Source: an uncultured Porphyromonadaceae bacterium (GTDB taxonomy: Bacteria; Bacteroidota; Bacteroidia; Bacteroidales; Muribaculaceae). Taken from it: DNA of 7,965 bases. This document shows positions 6,551 to 7,965 of the stretch, in pieces. The position numbers and the translations under genes were made by a program. Within the stretch, counting starts at the first letter, position 1. Every line of letters begins with the position of its first letter. Under the pieces are notes generated by a model that was given only the letters and a program-made list of their open reading frames with translations, ran no database searches and was not told the origin of the DNA. The DNA lies in the NCBI GenBank assembly GCA_947178565.1, contig CAMWYV010000037.1, positions 1 through 7,965 of the forward strand, in the 5' to 3' direction.

Positions 6551-7882
6551 TCACTCTATTTCTTTGCGGAGCCAGTCAAGCCCCTCTCTCACAGCTTTCT
6601 GAATTTCTGTTTTGGAAGGATCGACATATTCGCACAGTGCAAAATCTTCTGGAGCCACTTCGTAGATGCCGAGTTTTTCCATCATGTCGATATCGTGTGC
6701 GCCGATTGCTTTCAGAAGATACTCCGGCATTATATCCATAGGCATTACCTTGTCATACTCGCCGCTCATAATCATGGCACGGCGACCGCCGAGGATTCTT
6801 GCATCAGGAGAAAATCTCTTTTTGAAGAAACTGAACGGGAAGGAACGGCTTACGCTCATTTTTGACGGACTCAGAGATGCCCAGCCCATAAATTCGTCAA
6901 CATCATCTCCTTCAGCCATAACTGTAACCTGAGTGTAGGGGAATCTGAGATAGCCGTCTTCGTTGATTTTGGTGCCGGTGAGAATATTTCCCGATATGAT
7001 GCGCAGATGTTTTCCGTCTGAAGGCAGATGTCCGCCAAGAAGCGTCTTCACTGCAGCTCCCTGTACTGTTTCCGCGTAATAAGGATTTACGATTTCAGGA
7101 CCTGTTACCGCAACCACAGTTGAATAATCGCGCTTACCGGTAAGGCACAACGCGCCGATTCTCGCCACGGTGGCGATGGAAAGAGTCCACACGGTCTCAC
7201 CTTTATTAATAGGAGCGATTAGTGAAGCCTGCACTCCGGCATTGCCCGACGGGTGAGGTCCCTCTACAATGCAATGCACAGCTTCCGCAGGTATTTCAAA
7301 AGAATCTTCGGGACGGGTCGATACATAAACCTTGCCTTTGGTCAATGAAGCGAGAGCCTTGATTCCGGCGGTAATCTCTTTCTGTTTTCCGCGCAGTTCC
7401 TCGTTGAAATCAGGAGCAAGAGGGGATGAATCAAATGCAGTGACGAAAATATCCCGCGGTTCGCGGTCGGGGAGTGGTACGATGTCATAGGGACGCTGAC
7501 GCATTTCCGCCCACAGCCCGCTCTCCTTTAAGGCTTGCGCTATTGAAGCGGCGGTGGAGTCAACGGTAAATGTTTTGCTCTCATTGCCCTCGGCAGTGAT
7601 GATCACCCGCTCTATTTTGCGCCTCTCACCTCTTATTACAGAGGAAACAGTGCCCGCTACCGGTGAGGTGAGTTTTATTTCTTCATGATTTTTGTCATAC
7701 ATCAGAGGCGAGCCGGCAATAACCTTGTCTCCCTCCTTGACTTCCAGTTTAGGCAGAAAGCCGGGAAAATCATCCGGAATCAGTGCGACTGTCGCGGCAG
7801 GAATCTCCTGTGGCGTACTCCATTCCGCGCCACCCTTGATGCTCAGGTCGAGTCCGCGCCCGACTTTTAAGGATTTATCCAT
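6551..7882 (-). CDS. nqrA: Na+-translocating NADH:quinone reductase subunit A
   Basis: NqrA (443 residues, close to the 446 of Vibrio) is the peripheral cytoplasmic subunit that packs on NqrB near the quinone end of the complex and carries no covalent cofactor. The N-terminus is typical (GRGLDLSIKGGAE, 8-20), followed by a barrel-sandwich-like part with VKEGDKVIAGSPL (48-60), SPVAGTV (73-79) and RGERR (84-88). Further on are HPSGNAGVQ (around 210), LLGGHLPSDGKHLRIISGNILTG and, near the C-terminus, MPMDIMPEYLLKAIGAHDID, all conserved in NqrA. There are no CxxCxxC ferredoxin motifs, which separates it from the homologous RnfC. It is the first gene of the operon, and its start is 41 bases downstream of a Bacteroidetes-type promoter box. 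The ATG at 7882 opens the conserved N-terminus directly, so the start is secure. Confidence 0.97.
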   Translation of the reverse strand: MDKSLKVGRGLDLSIKGGAEWSTPQEIPAATVALIPDDFPGFLPKLEVKEGDKVIAGSPLMYDKNHEEIKLTSPVAGTVSSVIRGERRKIERVIITAEGNESKTFTVDSTAASIAQALKESGLWAEMRQRPYDIVPLPDREPRDIFVTAFDSSPLAPDFNEELRGKQKEITAGIKALASLTKGKVYVSTRPEDSFEIPAEAVHCIVEGPHPSGNAGVQASLIAPINKGETVWTLSIATVARIGALCLTGKRDYSTVVAVTGPEIVNPYYAETVQGAAVKTLLGGHLPSDGKHLRIISGNILTGTKINEDGYLRFPYTQVTVMAEGDDVDEFMGWASLSPSKMSVSRSFPFSFFKKRFSPDARILGGRRAMIMSGEYDKVMPMDIMPEYLLKAIGAHDIDMMEKLGIYEVAPEDFALCEYVDPSKTEIQKAVREGLDWLRKEIE

Positions 7883-7922
7883 AGTAATGGTTGTGAAAGA
7901 TTGGATGCGGTATTAAACGGTG

Positions 7923-7930
7923 CAAAGTTA
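7923..7930 (-). promoter_or_regulatory. Likely nqr operon promoter, -7 box TAACTTTG
   Basis: Read on the minus strand, 7930-7923 is TAACTTTG, an exact match to the Bacteroidetes primary sigma factor -7 consensus TAnnTTTG. It lies 40 bases ahead of the nqrA start, in an AT-rich stretch. Transcription would begin near 7914-7918, leaving a leader of about 35 bases. The -33 element (TTTG) is not recognisable at the usual 19-21 base spacing, so the assignment rests on the -7 box and position. No riboswitch-like fold or clear operator is visible in the leader. It would drive all six nqr genes, since no gap inside the operon exceeds 21 bases. Confidence 0.5.
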
Positions 7931-7965
7931 ATAAAATAATTTTGATAAATCGTTGCGAAAACTAA

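Noticed and set aside
2039..7882. Possibility that the operon is an Rnf complex (ferredoxin:NAD+ oxidoreductase)
   Set aside because: The gene order is nqrA-F, the first subunit lacks the CxxCxxC clusters of RnfC, there is no RnfB, and NqrF with its 2Fe-2S and FAD/NADH domains is specific to Na+-NQR.
7933..7943. Near-palindromic AAAATAATTTT as a possible operator
   Set aside because: Short AT-only palindromes are expected by chance in an AT-rich promoter region, and no second copy is seen.

Overview
The window most likely comes from a Gram-negative member of the Bacteroidales. The evidence is a complete six-gene nqr operon with Bacteroidetes-like protein sequences, a TAnnTTTG promoter box ahead of nqrA, and starts without clear Shine-Dalgarno sequences. 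I cannot name a genus or family from the sequence alone. Coding density is very high, and there are no RNA genes, mobile elements, CRISPR arrays or notable repeats.

Left part (2-2005, plus strand): a tightly packed row of three genes. The first is the 3' end of an unrecognised gene that enters from the left edge. The second is a short-chain-type polyprenyl diphosphate synthase that overlaps the first by 35 bases. The third is a TatD-family metal-dependent hydrolase that overlaps the synthase by 4 bases (ATGA). The overlaps suggest one transcript whose promoter lies outside the window.

Right part (2039-7882, minus strand): nqrA-nqrB-nqrC-nqrD-nqrE-nqrF in the canonical order, encoding the Na+-translocating NADH:quinone oxidoreductase. 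Gaps between the genes are only 2-21 bases. Electrons enter from NADH at NqrF (FAD, 2Fe-2S) and pass through the intramembrane iron-sulfur site of NqrD/NqrE. They then reach the covalent FMNs of NqrC and NqrB, riboflavin and quinone, while Na+ is pumped out. NqrA is the soluble partner at the quinone end. The cofactor-binding residues can be found in each subunit, so the complex looks functional. The accessory genes apbE and nqrM, which follow nqrF in Vibrio, are absent here because tatD converges directly on nqrF.

The two blocks converge across a 33-base gap (2006-2038) in which I see no convincing terminator. The 83 bases right of nqrA hold its likely promoter and perhaps a divergent one. 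Overall this is ordinary, conserved core-metabolism sequence. The points most worth a second look are a Gly in place of Ala in the NqrC flavinylation motif, a Pro-to-Val change in a conserved NqrB segment, the chain-length determinant of the prenyl synthase, and back-to-back promoter boxes. I do not see evidence of a new system.
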